Assembly: GCA_050084985.1 (NCBI GenBank)
Contig: JBITNC010000001.1
Coordinates: forward strand, 44,640,001 to 44,704,000
DNA from: Nageia nagi
Lineage: Eukaryota; Pinophyta
DNA length: 64,000 bases
Reading direction: 5' to 3'
A program made the translations under genes and the position numbers. The notes under the pieces are model-generated. The model had not been told where the DNA came from. It searched no databases and worked only from the letters and a program-made list of their open reading frames with translations. Shown piece after piece: positions 1 to 9,969 of this stretch; position 1 is the stretch's first letter, and each line of letters starts with the position of its first letter.

Positions 1-568
1 TTAGAGAAATTAGGTAAGGCCAACACGAGAGACATTGTAAGTTTTTCTTTTAGCTTTTCAAATGCCTTTTATCTAGTCGTCATCCACCGCCATCTCATTC
101 CTTTTATCATGTGTGGGATAATTCCTTTCCACATCTTTTAACTTCTAAGACTCGTAGGCCACGTGGTGCCCCTCCTGAACCAAGACACTACCAATTGCAA
201 AGTCTGACACATCCATGTGCTCTTCAAAAGGTTTAGAGAAATTAGGTAAGGCCAACACGAGAGACATTGTAAGTTTTTCTTTTAGCTTTTCAAATGCCTT
301 TTATCTAGTCGTCATCCACCGCCATCTCATTCCTTTTATCATGTGTGGGATAATTCCTTTCCACATCTTTTAACTTGTAAGACTCGTAGGCCACGTGGTG
401 CCCCTCCTGAACCAAGACACTACCAATTGCAAAGTCTGACACATCCGTGTGCTCTTCAAAAGGTTTAGAGAAATTAGGTAAGGCCAACACGAGAGACATT
501 GTAAGTTTTTCTTTTAGCTTTTCAAATGCCTTTTATCTAGTCGTCATCCACCGCCATCTCATTCCTTT
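1..568. repeat. 232-bp tandem duplication, about 2.4 copies
   Basis: Copies begin at 1, 233 and 465 with the same start (TTAGAGAAATTAGGTAAGGC). The third copy stops near 568. Differences between copies are only a few single bases, so the duplication is young compared with the gypsy remnant that contains it. Each unit covers the RNase H start of the minus-strand pol. Because 232 is not a multiple of three, the copies shift frame relative to one another. Confidence 0.95.
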
Positions 569-1200
569 CCTCAACAATTGGGTAAGGGGTGCGACAATCT
601 TGGAATATCCAAATACAAACTTTTTGTAATAGTTGGTGAATATCCATGGGGGCTCCTAGTCTCAAATGGCATCCAACTTCTTAGACTCTGGCTTGAAAAT
701 TCCACCCCACCACAATATACCCCAAGGAAGTTCACTTCAATCTATGCAAAGGCACACTTCTCTCTTTTCACATATAGTTAATTATCCTCAAGCTTCTCAA
801 AAACAAATGCTAGGTGATTCTTATGGTCATCCAAGGTCCTAAAGTACACCAAAATATCATCCAAGTAGACCAACACAAATTTATCCAAGTATGGGCAGAA
901 TACATCATTCATGAGTGTACAAAACGTTGCAAGAACATTACACAAAGCAAACGACATGAATAAAATCATATGAACCATATCTAGTCACACAAGTTGTCTT
1001 CTCCTCACCCCCATCTACAATTCTGACTTGATAGTAGCCCCGCTTCAAGTCCAACTTGGAGAAGTATATTGCATTGCCCAATCGATCAAAACAATCCTCA
1101 ATCAATTGTAGGGGGTACTTGTTCTTCACCGTTATTTTGTTGATGGCGAGACAGTTTGAAGAAGTACCTGAGATGTTATGTGATTTCCGACCAAACTAAT
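1..1200 (-). pseudogene. Ty3/gypsy pol fragment: reverse transcriptase to start of RNase H
   Basis: Read on the minus strand, 1129-938 encodes the fingers/palm start of a Ty3/gypsy reverse transcriptase (NKYPLQLIED, YFSKLDLKRGYYQVRI). 978-778 encodes the palm with the catalytic YLDD box (VLVYLDDILVYF), and 499-305 encodes the start of RNase H (ALPNFSKPFEEHTDVSDFAIG). The order is normal for gypsy pol, but it is spread over several frames with stops, and the thumb region at about 580-780 is barely readable. The RNase H part is repeated by a 232-bp tandem duplication. No LTR, gag or integrase of this copy is visible, and its 3' end lies outside the window. The family call is firm, and no functional product is possible. 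Confidence 0.85.
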
Positions 1201-1239
1201 TGGCTTGATCTTTTGGACACAAAACAATTTTGTTATAAT

Positions 1240-2010
1240 AGCCAAAAGTCAACCTCAAATAAATATACTCCCTTTGAACTTGCTACGAGCAAGCAACCGA
1301 TTGCTCCCCACACGATTGTTTTTTAGTATTACAATACCTATCCATTAGCAGCTCGATATTTGGAGGATTGGAAGGAGAGGGTAGACTGTGCATAGGAGTA
1401 CTTATTGTAGGCTCAAGAGCAAATGAGGAAAAATGTAGATGAAGGACATCGAAAGTTGGAATTCAAGGTTGGGACTTGGTGTTTTTGAGAATTGATGGGA
1501 ATCACTTCAAACATGCACCTGGAACATCAAAGTCTCTCACTAGACGATATGAAGGGTCGTTCAAAGTTATAAAGCGGATTGGGAAAGTGGCTTATGGGGT
1601 TCAGCTACCTGATGACTTGCATATGCACAATATTTTTCATGTCAGCCAATTGTGTTCTTGTGTAGAAGGCTTGGAGAATCCAAAGAGGATGCAAACTACA
1701 CGTCCACCTGCAAGGATTGTGGACAAACTGCAAAAAACAGTAAGAGAGATTAAAGGTGTGAGAAAAAGGGGATTTGGCAAAATAAAGAAGACCAAATACC
1801 TTATCATTGGAAAGGTGAAAACATAGAGAATGATACATGGGAAAAAGCAAAAAGTTTCTGGAACTTTGAAGACAAGATACAAGAGTACTTTACTGAAGAC
1901 TGAATACCTTATCAGCTGGGAAGGTGAAAACATAGAGAATGATACATGGGAAAGAACAAAACGTTTGTGGAACTTCGAAGACAAGATACATGAGAGAATA
2001 TGAAAGGGTG
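1240..2010 (+). pseudogene. Ty3/gypsy integrase C-terminus with chromodomain
   Basis: Plus-strand remnant of the end of a chromovirus-type gypsy pol. It begins with the integrase tail motif TPFELAT at about 1268, followed by a decayed stretch. An open segment at 1476-1826 then contains the GPY/F-like module (TRRYEGSFKVIKRIGKVAYG) and the typical HNIFHVSQL. The chromodomain follows in a shifted frame (EYLISWEGENIENDTWE). It lies head to head with the minus-strand gypsy fragment at 1-1200, so the two are separate insertions or a rearranged one. Stops and frameshifts make it non-functional. No LTR was recognised beside it. Confidence 0.8.
1789..2006 (+). repeat. 109-bp tandem duplication inside the chromodomain
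   Basis: Two adjacent copies, about 1789-1897 and 1898-2006, share GGTGAAAACATAGAGAATGA and the following DTWE-coding stretch. The period of 109 bp puts the two copies in different frames. The first copy also lacks one base relative to the second near its start (ATTGGAAAG against AGCTGGGAAG). Confidence 0.85.
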
Positions 2011-2019
2011 ACCTCTCAT

Positions 2020-2430
2020 TTGCGGTGCAAGTTAGCGGAGTGCAACCTCTATCTTGCAAGGACCACTTCCATACACAGACTACCATACCTTAGGAACCAT
2101 GGCAGACAAGTGTGAGAGTCCATAACGATGGTTGAACTAGACGGGCCAATAGGGTGAATACAGCTCGGGGGGACCTTAGGGGTGAAACCCACTTGAAGGT
2201 CGTTGGTTGGGTGGTGAGCTTCGAATCTCTGGTAACTATGGTAACGATGACAACCTGGTGACCCAAGGCGCCAAGACCTCGAATGGATAGGAATTGACAA
2301 AAGGTGGAGGTAGCTAGACTCCCAAGTCGTGCCATAAGAGGTGATTCCCATAAGACGGGTACCCAAGTAGACAGATCGTGCAATCGATGCTAGTGTCAGG
2401 TTGTACCTTCGATAGCAATGATCCAAGGGC
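2020..2430. other. Unassigned segment less AT-rich than its surroundings
   Basis: About 400 bp directly downstream of the gypsy chromodomain remnant, visibly richer in G and C than the flanking DNA. Open frames exist on the minus strand (2426-2049 and 2383-2090), but the translations resemble no family I know. Its position after the end of pol makes 3' untranslated or LTR sequence of that element the simplest reading, which I could not confirm because no second copy is present. Confidence 0.35.
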
Positions 2431-2502
2431 TGATTTATTCTAGTATTATCATGTTAATATATCATGGTTGTTGTCAAGATTGCATGCCAAAGAAGCCCAC
2501 AT

Positions 2503-2856
2503 CTAATTGTTTTTCCATGAATGTCCATGCCCCATTTTCACAAAAGTTGCAAGCGTCAAACCATAGCCGATTTGTGCATATCCCGCATGCATTGTACTTT
2601 GCCAAACGGCATCTCTTTGTTGTATTTTGCGAAACAATACTCGAATTTTATATGCATTCCCAAGCTTGGCATACATCTCTACCCACACCTTTGAAACTTT
2701 CACATGAAAACCATTACGACCATAGCCCGCAATCATTACATTCCATGAAACTATATTTATGCATTGCATTCTACTAAAAAGCAACCGCATAAGAATGATT
2801 ACGATGTCATGGACAGCATGCAGCATATGCATATGCACAGCCACATGGAGACGCAA
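2503..2856 (-). pseudogene. Pentatricopeptide-repeat (PPR) protein fragment
   Basis: The 117-residue minus-strand frame carries recognisable PLS-type PPR repeats: NIVSWNVMIAGYGRNGF near residue 33, then MYAKLGNAYKIRVLFRKIQQ, then RDAVWQSTMHAGYAQIGYG. These match the usual VSWNAMIAGYAQNG and MYAKCG...A..VF..M signatures of organellar RNA-editing PPR proteins. The first and second repeat are joined after KVWVEMYAKLG, where a full repeat would have more residues, so an internal deletion is likely. It is only about three repeats long, whereas family members usually carry many more, and there is no E or DYW domain and no organelle signal. It is a broken fragment of a host gene or captured DNA. Confidence 0.75.
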
Positions 2857-2869
2857 GCTTACTTTTGAA

Positions 2870-4867
2870 CATCACACTGTAAACAATATAATGTTTGTTC
2901 TCCATTCCATCTAAAATTTAGAAAATGAAAATAATTTGTATTAGGCCTACTAATTAACTATTTTAGTAGTTGAATCCTCATTAACCAAAGTCATCTTGGA
3001 TCACATATTAAAAATAAATTCTCTAAAATATTTTAAAAAAATTGACCTCTTATTTTGTTTTCTAATTTTCACACCAAATATTATCACAATTGTACAAAGT
3101 TTTGACATCCTTAATACATAAATATCATATTTGTATGATATTATATTTTTATCTAAAGCTTTTCAGCATTGCACTACTAACAAGATATGATTGTAATCAA
3201 GGAAAGGAATAATCAAGACAAGTATCTTATATGTCAAAGTTGATACCACACTTAACCTTGATCTTACAATTTCTTAAGAAACAAATTACTGAAAAAAAAC
3301 CAAAAAATATTGTAAATACGTAATAATAATTATTATTTAAAAATTTAATAATTTTTATTATTGACAATAGACAAAATTAATTCAAAACATTCTACGTGCA
3401 CATTGGATTCGAACAGTCTCTGCTGCCTGAAGCAAGAAAGAATATCCGAATCTAGGAATAGAAATTTTGGATTTTGAAAACATAAAGCAAAAATTGGTTC
3501 TTGGGCATATAAAGATCTGCATTTGCAATTACCAATCTGTGTTTATCTTATTGCTGTCTTTTGAAAAATAAAAGTAAATCCATATTAAATTTAAATCTCA
3601 CTGTTTTATTTATTCCTCCAAAAGGACGTTCAGATCCTATCTTGTATTACGTATCCCTCAAGAAGCTCATACTTATTGAAAAGCTAATTACTATAAACTC
3701 TATGTCCTAAATATAAAAACCAGTATGTAAAACCTTACTTCTCTTCAAGAGCAAAATCTCAGAAGACGTGTTACAGGGTCTGACATGCTGTAGTTAAGAA
3801 CACATCACCCATATGCGTAGAGTGTACCATTAGTACTGGCATTTGAACATGCTTGTCAGTATTTTTCAAAGAACTACCTCTCACAAAGCCAGCATAACAG
3901 ATACTGCTGATACAACTCAAAATTCTATAAACGCATATGATATTGCAAAGTAAACATTCAGATTTTATTCATGACATACCTCGTAAACAAAACTCTGATT
4001 AGATTCTGACGGAAATGTATAAGCAGATTTTATAACTAGGTATTGATATATTGGTACACTGATCATAGATGGTCTATTTACTTCCTTTATTGTGACCCTG
4101 TGACACTCCGATGTACGGTAAAGGCCTATTATCTTTCCCTGGCCCTTTTGACTGCTCCCTCTTAATGTTGAACTTTCCTTTCACTTCAAAGTTTTGCATT
4201 TATGGCTTTCTTCATACTTAATTGTTTAGAGTTCACCTATTTGGTTTTAGTTTCTGAGTAACATTATAATTTCTTTCATTATTCCCATTTGCAAGGTTTG
4301 GCTAACAATGGCATCAAGTGCTGCTTTTGGCAAAAACATGCCATGAAAACCACGAGATAGACAAAAGAAACTGCTCCATCTTCCCGAGAATGCTTATTTT
4401 AAAACTTCTCATAGTCTGGTCTTGTGAAAATCCATTATTCAGTCCTTTGAAGTTCTCCAGACAGATCCACCAAATATTTCTCAGTTCAATATGTTATTTC
4501 TGAGTGTTTTTGTCTCTAGAAATTTGTATTTCAAATCTGGGAGCTTTTTAGTAGAAATTCTAATTTTGAATGTTTTTTTTATGTGAACCAAGGCTATACT
4601 TCAAACTATTTCATTTATGCAAATAAACATTTATATTTCTATGAATTTTGCTTCAATGTCGACATATATGAACTAAATCTAATCTAATAAAGATGCTGAA
4701 AACATGGTTGACAATATCAAAATGAATATCTAAACTCTGTGAATTGAATATAATAACAAATCAAGATGACGGACAACTTTCAAGTTCATTTAAAATCTTA
4801 TGCAAAGTAACTTAGTGATGCAACTTCAGATAAAAGTAAAACTGCAGTGAAAGAAGGATAAATTTAC
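2870..4867. other. AT-rich spacer without recognisable gene
   Basis: About 2 kb with no open frame that I can assign. The frame at 4318-4503 (plus, 61 codons) has no family resemblance. I looked on the minus strand for further eIF2-beta exons that would continue the exon at 4868-5002 and found none. Confidence 0.6.
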
Positions 4868-5002
4868 ATTTTGCACAGATCCATGAAATTAACAAATACA
4901 GTTTTGTTTGTACCCTCCCGTAGGACCTGAGGTGGCCTCGTAACAGTTCTAAGACTATCTCCAACATGTTCTGGGTTATTCTCTCTCAAGATATTGAATA
5001 CT
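4868..5002 (-). pseudogene. Isolated exon of translation initiation factor eIF2 subunit beta
   Basis: The minus strand encodes the conserved core start of eIF2-beta, the subunit of the eIF2 ternary complex that helps deliver initiator Met-tRNA to the 40S ribosome. Visible blocks are VFNILRENNPEHVGD, TRPPQVLREGT and KTVFVNFMDLCK, which match the family's highly conserved stretch. Similarity starts sharply after a possible acceptor (TGATAG at 5008-5003) and ends sharply at a GTAAAT donor at 4867, giving a 135-nt exon with 44 whole codons. DSLRTVT stands where the family has DRRRTVM, and EGTNK where it has EGTKK. Neither earlier nor later exons were found nearby. It is most likely a gene fragment or decayed copy, although a long-intron gene cannot be excluded. 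Confidence 0.75.
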
Positions 5003-5462
5003 CTATCAGGAATATGTGCATCAACAAGCCACCAATGAATTAGTTGAGAAGAAATAAATAAAATTGGGTATAGACCCACTGAATGATAAAAAGCAAGTGC
5101 CAAGCAAACAAGAGAACCACCAGGAAACATCAGTAACAACTACAAAAAATTCAAAAACAAACACATTGGCCTGGATAGTTAGGGTCTGCAGCCACTGATA
5201 CCATACCCCAATGGAGAAATACATGATACTTTTTACTGCTGACTTATAAGAAATAACATTCCATATCCCGTAGAATTAAGAGAACAAATGGATTCATTAC
5301 AGAACTAAAATGTCATATCCATGAAAATGCATGCCTTCTAATTCACAAGCAAAAAATTTATTACAAGTGCATAAGGGCACTCAACAAACAGAATTTAATA
5401 CCCATCTTGGTCAATATAATTAAATATCAACAAATAATATAAAACTTGTAAGATAACCTCTC

Positions 5463-5905
5463 ATGAAATGGAGCAAAATAAGTGCGATAGCAACGCGAAG
5501 ACAAAATGCGAAAAGGGATGGCAACAGAGCGAAGCCCAGATCAACTTGCTGCGGAGCATCTCGTGGGAAGCTTCCTGGAGCTGATAGGGGGGTCCCTAGA
5601 GCAAAAAAGAGAGTCAAGGCGATTGGCAGACAACATTGTCTCGAGAGATCAGAAACAAGGAACTGGAGTCTCTCTGTTGCCACCAAACTTCCTCCCAAGG
5701 TTAGGCTTGAGGATGACAACCTCAAGTTTGAGGGTAACAGCCTGCAAACTAATGATATGATTTGCAAAATATTGGGTAGCATCCCAGCAGAGAAATTGGA
5801 AGAATTTCATCCATGAACAATGGTGCGAAGAAGCAAATGTAATCTTGGTCCCAAACAACTTCTTCATTGTGGACTTCTTGGATCAGAAAGAGACAGAATT
5901 CTAGA
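5463..5905 (+). pseudogene. LINE ORF1-like (DUF4283-type) fragment
   Basis: The plus strand reads KLPPKVRLEDDNLKFEGNSL, then ILGSIPAEKLEEFHPW and, after a frameshift, NNFFIVDFLDQKE and RDRIL. This layout (short conserved head, then a W followed by FFIVDF and a charged stretch) resembles the N-terminal region of the DUF4283 gag-like proteins of plant LINEs. The segment is less AT-rich than its neighbours. The same-strand LINE ORF2 begins about 1.2 kb downstream, so both may derive from one element, but a spliced gene-like segment on the other strand lies between them. The assignment is tentative. Confidence 0.4.
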
Positions 5906-6519
5906 TATCGAGGATGCAAAGAAGCAGTACACTACCTCTTCATATTTGTAATCTCAATCAGTGCCCTCCCATGGATATCGAGGATGCAAAGATGTGGCAA
6001 TGCATCGCTTCCACAAGATTAACATGGATAGAAAAAAGGAAAAAAAAAATAAACTTTGAAATTCCCTACACTGGACTCAGATACAAAGACTTTAACTAAG
6101 CACTTGATATTTATACAATATCCAGCAGCAAATAGAATTTTTCCAAGGGTGCAATAAAAGGATTCTAAATAGATATACTACGCATTGAACATCAAATGGC
6201 AATCTGATAATGTATCTGAACGAGGCGTCAAACCAAACCTAACAATAACAAAGTCATCCACAAAAACACTATATTGCAAACACAATTTCGTCTATAACTA
6301 AACTTAGACAACCCTAGAATCATCTCATTGTTAGGGTTTCATGGTACTATGCTAAGATCACATCATGGTTAGGGTTGCATGGCGTGTTACAACACATGGA
6401 CCAACTAGGACTCAACCCTACCACAAACCGCTCCCCACAAGCCCTCTTATTCCATAACCAAAGATCAACCTCAATAGATTTATTTCTTAGAAAAAAATGC
6501 AAAGGCAACACAAACTCAC
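5906..6519. other. Intron-like spacer with two telo-box motifs
   Basis: No coding segment was recognised. On the minus strand, downstream of the candidate exon at 6520-6575, there are two copies of the plant telo-box core: AAACCCTAA at 6339-6331 and AACCCTAA at 6376-6369. Telo boxes are common in promoters and first introns of plant translation-related genes, so this may be an intron of the spliced gene described next. That use is inference. Confidence 0.4.
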
Positions 6520-6575
6520 CTCGGACACGACTTCTTTCACTTCAACGGAAGGAGCTTCGACGGCTGCCATCTTAT
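6520..6575 (-). CDS. Candidate first coding exon of an unidentified spliced gene (partial)
   Basis: On the minus strand a splice acceptor (GATTCGCAG, ending at 6576) is followed by ATAAG and an ATG at 6570. The frame encodes MAAVEAPSVEVKEVVSE in phase 0, and a strong donor (GAG|GTGAGT) follows at 6519. The short Ala/Val/Glu-rich N-terminus is typical of many plant proteins and does not identify the family. Upstream on the same strand there are possible 5' UTR donors at 6675 and 6717 and a TATA-like TATAAAT at 6803-6797, so the segment has the layout of a real Pol II gene 5' end. I could not find the next exon. It may be cut off by the LINE fragment downstream. The eIF2-beta exon on the same strand, 1.5 kb further on, could belong to it, but nothing in the sequence proves this. 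Confidence 0.4.
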
Positions 6576-6663
6576 CTGCGAATCAATACAATTCCTTAAA
6601 TCTGCAACACAACATGAACATGGCGGATTTTAATAAGACCCATAGAGAATTCGTTACAAAACA

Positions 6664-6747
6664 AGAACTCATACCTTAGATTAATGGCAGAATCCGAAAC
6701 CAGAAAGAACTCATACCTTAAATTTATGGCGGAACCCAAAACCAGCA
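6664..6747 (-). repeat. 42-bp tandem duplication carrying a splice-donor-like site
   Basis: Two diverged copies with a 42-bp period. Each contains, on the minus strand, AAG|GTATGAG, a good plant 5' splice site, at 6675 and 6717. They lie 100-142 bp upstream of the acceptor at 6576, so either could end the 5' untranslated exon of the candidate gene. Confidence 0.6.
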
Positions 6748-6796
6748 GTGGGAATCGATTTGTTGTGTATCCCAGGAGAATAGATACGAAAATAAA

Positions 6797-6803
6797 ATTT
6801 ATA
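6797..6803 (-). promoter_or_regulatory. TATA-box-like element
   Basis: TATAAAT on the minus strand lies 80-122 bp upstream of the two candidate 5' UTR donors of the gene whose ATG is at 6570. The distance fits a start site near 6770. In AT-rich DNA such a match is common by chance, and only the spliced layout next to it makes it worth noting. Confidence 0.25.
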
Positions 6804-7079
6804 GAAAGAAAGTTTATTAATGTTCACGGGAGATTAAGAGCGAACTATGGAACAATTGTACCAGGAGTACAATGTATGTCATGGTTGATGGGAATTAAAC
6901 ATGGTATTCAAAATACAGCAAGGTCTGCATGTAATCAACTCAACCTACAGCTGCACATGAAATCTATATAGGGAAGTTATATGGTATAACTATACATCAC
7001 AAAAGTATGATAGGATATCTTTTATAGTTTTCTTAAACTCCTAGTTTGTAGGAGCTATCAAAATCAAGAATGTTGAGCT

Positions 7080-9960
7080 CTATGAAGTCAAAAGAGTTTG
7101 ATTGAATTGGCTTAAAATTCACGATAGAGTTTTTAAAGAATTTTTCAGCAGTTTCTATCGTTGAATTTAATTATGCAATTCAAACCATCATGGATTTGAG
7201 TGTTAAGATCATGGATTTGAGTGTTAGGATCATGGACCCTTTTGATATCACCAAAGTGTTTGTCAAACATTATCAACAAGTGTTTTCTTCTCAAGAGTTA
7301 ACTCCTGACAAACAAGCTACCATCTCTAAATGTTGTGAATTCATGCCTAAAATGCTTTTAGCTACTTAAAAAGAAGCTTGTGATCGTCCTCTTTCTCTCA
7401 AGGACCTAGAGGAGGCTCTCTCCTACATGGCCAATGAAAAGGATCTAGGTTTAGATGATTTCCCTTTCAAATTCTACAAAAAGCTATGGGATGTGGTTGG
7501 CCCATATCTCCTTTATGTCTTTCAAAAGGCTCTAGCTTCGAGTTCTTTGGGTCCTTTGGTTAACAAAGGTAATATTAAGTTCATTCTCAAAGTTGGAGAT
7601 ATTGAACTTATCACCAATTGAAGACCTATTACCTTGCTCAATGTGAGCTACAAGATCATAACAAAAAATTTGGCTCTAAGACTTAGGCCTTTGTATCATA
7701 CCTAAGCAAATGGGATTTATTTGTAACAGATATATTCTTGATAATGTTATTACAATCTAAGAAGGCATGGAATGGGTTAGAACTTCTCAATAGGAAACTC
7801 TTTTCGTAAAAATAGACTTCAAGAAAGCCTATGACAAAATTGAATGGAATTCCATCCTTATATTGCTCAAAGCCCTTGGGTTTGGTCCTAATTTTCTAAG
7901 CTCATTGCAAATGCTTTTCAAACATGCCTCAATGGTACTTACACTTGATGGCATTCGAACATAAACAATTGGAATTTTTAGGTTTGTGAGGTAGGGTTGT
8001 CCTCTAGCCTCTTCATATGTTCTTGTAGCAAAAGCTTTTAGCTACCTATTAACTAGTGAAGCTTCTCATGGTTTAGTTAATGGAATTTCTCTTCCAAGCA
8101 ACCATGAGCAGTTGATTAATGGCCACTTTGTAAATGACTCCTTCCTTACTCTCAGGGAAGATATTTAGTTGATATCTCAAGCTCTTTCCTATTTGGGATA
8201 CCTTTTGTAAAGCTTCAAGGTTGAGTATTCAATGGAGGAAGACTTCTTTCTTACAAATAATCCCCTAAGGAGATGCTAGATTGATTTGCTTATTTCCAAT
8301 GGCAATGGATTCAACTAGGGGAAATGTTCAAATTTTTGGGCATCCCCTTTGCCTTTCAAAGCACCATTGTTCAAATATGGGACTATGTCATTCAAAGAGT
8401 CAAGAAGAAGTTGGTGTTGTAGGTTACCAAAAAGATTTTACTTAGTTTTAAATTCCAAATTTGTTCAAAAATTCCTCCCTCCATGCATGTTTACTATTCC
8501 TCCTATCAAGTGCCTTCACAAGCTTGCTACTAGAAGCTTGAAAAGCTTATCATAGGTTTTCTCTAGGCAAACACCAAGCAAAAGTAAGGTTTCCATAAAG
8601 TTGTATAGGAATTTTGCTATCTTTACAATGCTGTCTTCACAAGAGCTTTGGTGGTATATGACTTTTTAATTGCCAATCCAAGGTCTTATCTTGAGCCCGA
8701 AGTGGATTATTAGAGATTTGAAAGGCTTTAAAAGTGGAAGGTTTTAATTTGCCACTACATCTCTCAGGAGTTACCTTGTGGTAAAAAATTTTGGGGAGAT
8801 CTTGATTTACCCTTTATCATTTAGCATTGGTTGTCATTAAAGTGATAGGTTCATTTTTAGTTAAAAGCATTTGGAAATCCTCAGAGTCTATTAAGTTATA
8901 GCTTCAATGGAAGGGCATTGGTCACTGCAAAGGAGCTTCTTTAGCATCATTATGTGTTTGGTGGTCTCCAATTATTAAGTGCTAGAGCCAACATTTCACG
9001 ACATTCAATGGATTCATACCAAAATGGATTCTTTAGTTTCTTTAGTTTGTCTTTTAGAGGCTAGACTCCCTAGGGTTCTTTTAGGCAAATCCATTCTCTA
9101 AAGCATGATAACAAATCCACATATAATGTTGTGATCAATTGTATGCCTTTTTCTCTTTAGCCTAAGCTTGAGCATCAGACTGAGCATCCTTGGTGGATAA
9201 AGTGAAAGTGGTTTAAAGATACTTCTCTTTCCAATTACAAAGTTAGGCATGGTTACAATTGGTTGTCTCCCAACCTTCATATGGTTCCCAAGCTCAATGA
9301 GTGGTGGAGTTTATTTTATTTCAAAACAAGGTGGCAAGCCTTATTCAAAATGACTTCGATGAAGTATACTGAACCCAAGCAAGTTTTTTTTATTTGGATC
9401 CTAGTTTTCCAAGGCCTTCTACTCATTCATAGACTCATTCACTTGAGAATCAATAATCCCACTTGTCCTTTTTGTGGGGATGAAGAAACAACCATGCATC
9501 TTTTTTGGCTTTGTAGTAAAGCTTGAAAAGCTTATGAATGGAGTCTTTCTTTAGACCATTCTTACATCATCCTTTAAGTTGCTTAAATAATCTCTTAGAA
9601 GACCCTCTAAATTCTCCAAAGCTCTTAGAGGATTTTGGAACATGTTCTGAATCATAATTTTGTTTCACATCTAGAAAGATAGAAACAATGTTGAATCATA
9701 ATTTTGTTTCACATCTAGAAAGATAGAAACAATGTTGTTTTTCCATAAAAACTACCCTCCATAGATTTCTCTCTTGCTAATAAACTTGCAAAGGAGGGGT
9801 ATCTTAATAAAAGTCTTCCCCTATGGTCTCTTAATAGAAAGACTTCAAAACACATGTGTGCACATGCTTCTTAAAAAACCCCTTATTTTTTAAATTTACC
9901 ACCTCCCCTTTTAATTTATCAAATCCCTCATGGTAAATCTATGTTCATATGTTATCTTTG
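7080..9960 (+). pseudogene. LINE ORF2: reverse transcriptase and zf-RVT
   Basis: A plus-strand non-LTR retrotransposon ORF2 in many frames. In order: an RT approach region at about 7080-7440 (HYQQVFSSQELTP); the fingers at 7427-7621 (GNIKFILKVGDIELITN, then RPITLLNVSYK in the next frame); the palm at about 7800-7870 (VKIDFKKAYDKIEWN); an RQGCPLAP-like block near 7990; and the catalytic FADD position at about 8125, now FVNDS. Thigh and connection sequence continues to the zinc-binding zf-RVT module at 9263-9526, with CPFC...H...C visible in NPTCPFCGDEETTMHLFWLC. The apurinic endonuclease domain that normally precedes RT was not found, so the copy is 5' truncated or rearranged. The altered catalytic box and many stops make it dead. 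Confidence 0.85.
9649..9736. repeat. 44-bp tandem duplication in the LINE 3' part
   Basis: Two copies, 9649-9692 and 9693-9736, both starting GAATCATAATTTTGTTTCAC and identical by eye. The unit is not a multiple of three and adds a frameshift to the LINE remnant. Confidence 0.9.
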
Positions 9961-9969
9961 TTTTTAAGT

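Noticed and set aside
2049-2426. 125-codon minus-strand ORF with ordinary amino-acid composition
   Set aside because: No motif or family resemblance. It lies where untranslated or LTR sequence of the upstream gypsy remnant is expected, and overlapping frames are equally open because the segment is less AT-rich.
3398-3425. TTCGAATCC on the minus strand, resembling a tRNA T-loop
   Set aside because: The flanking bases do not pair into a T-stem or acceptor stem, and no D-arm or anticodon arm could be laid out.
5420-5782. 120-codon minus-strand ORF opposite the LINE ORF1-like fragment
   Set aside because: It is the complement of the better supported plus-strand frame, and its Leu/Ser-rich translation has no family resemblance.
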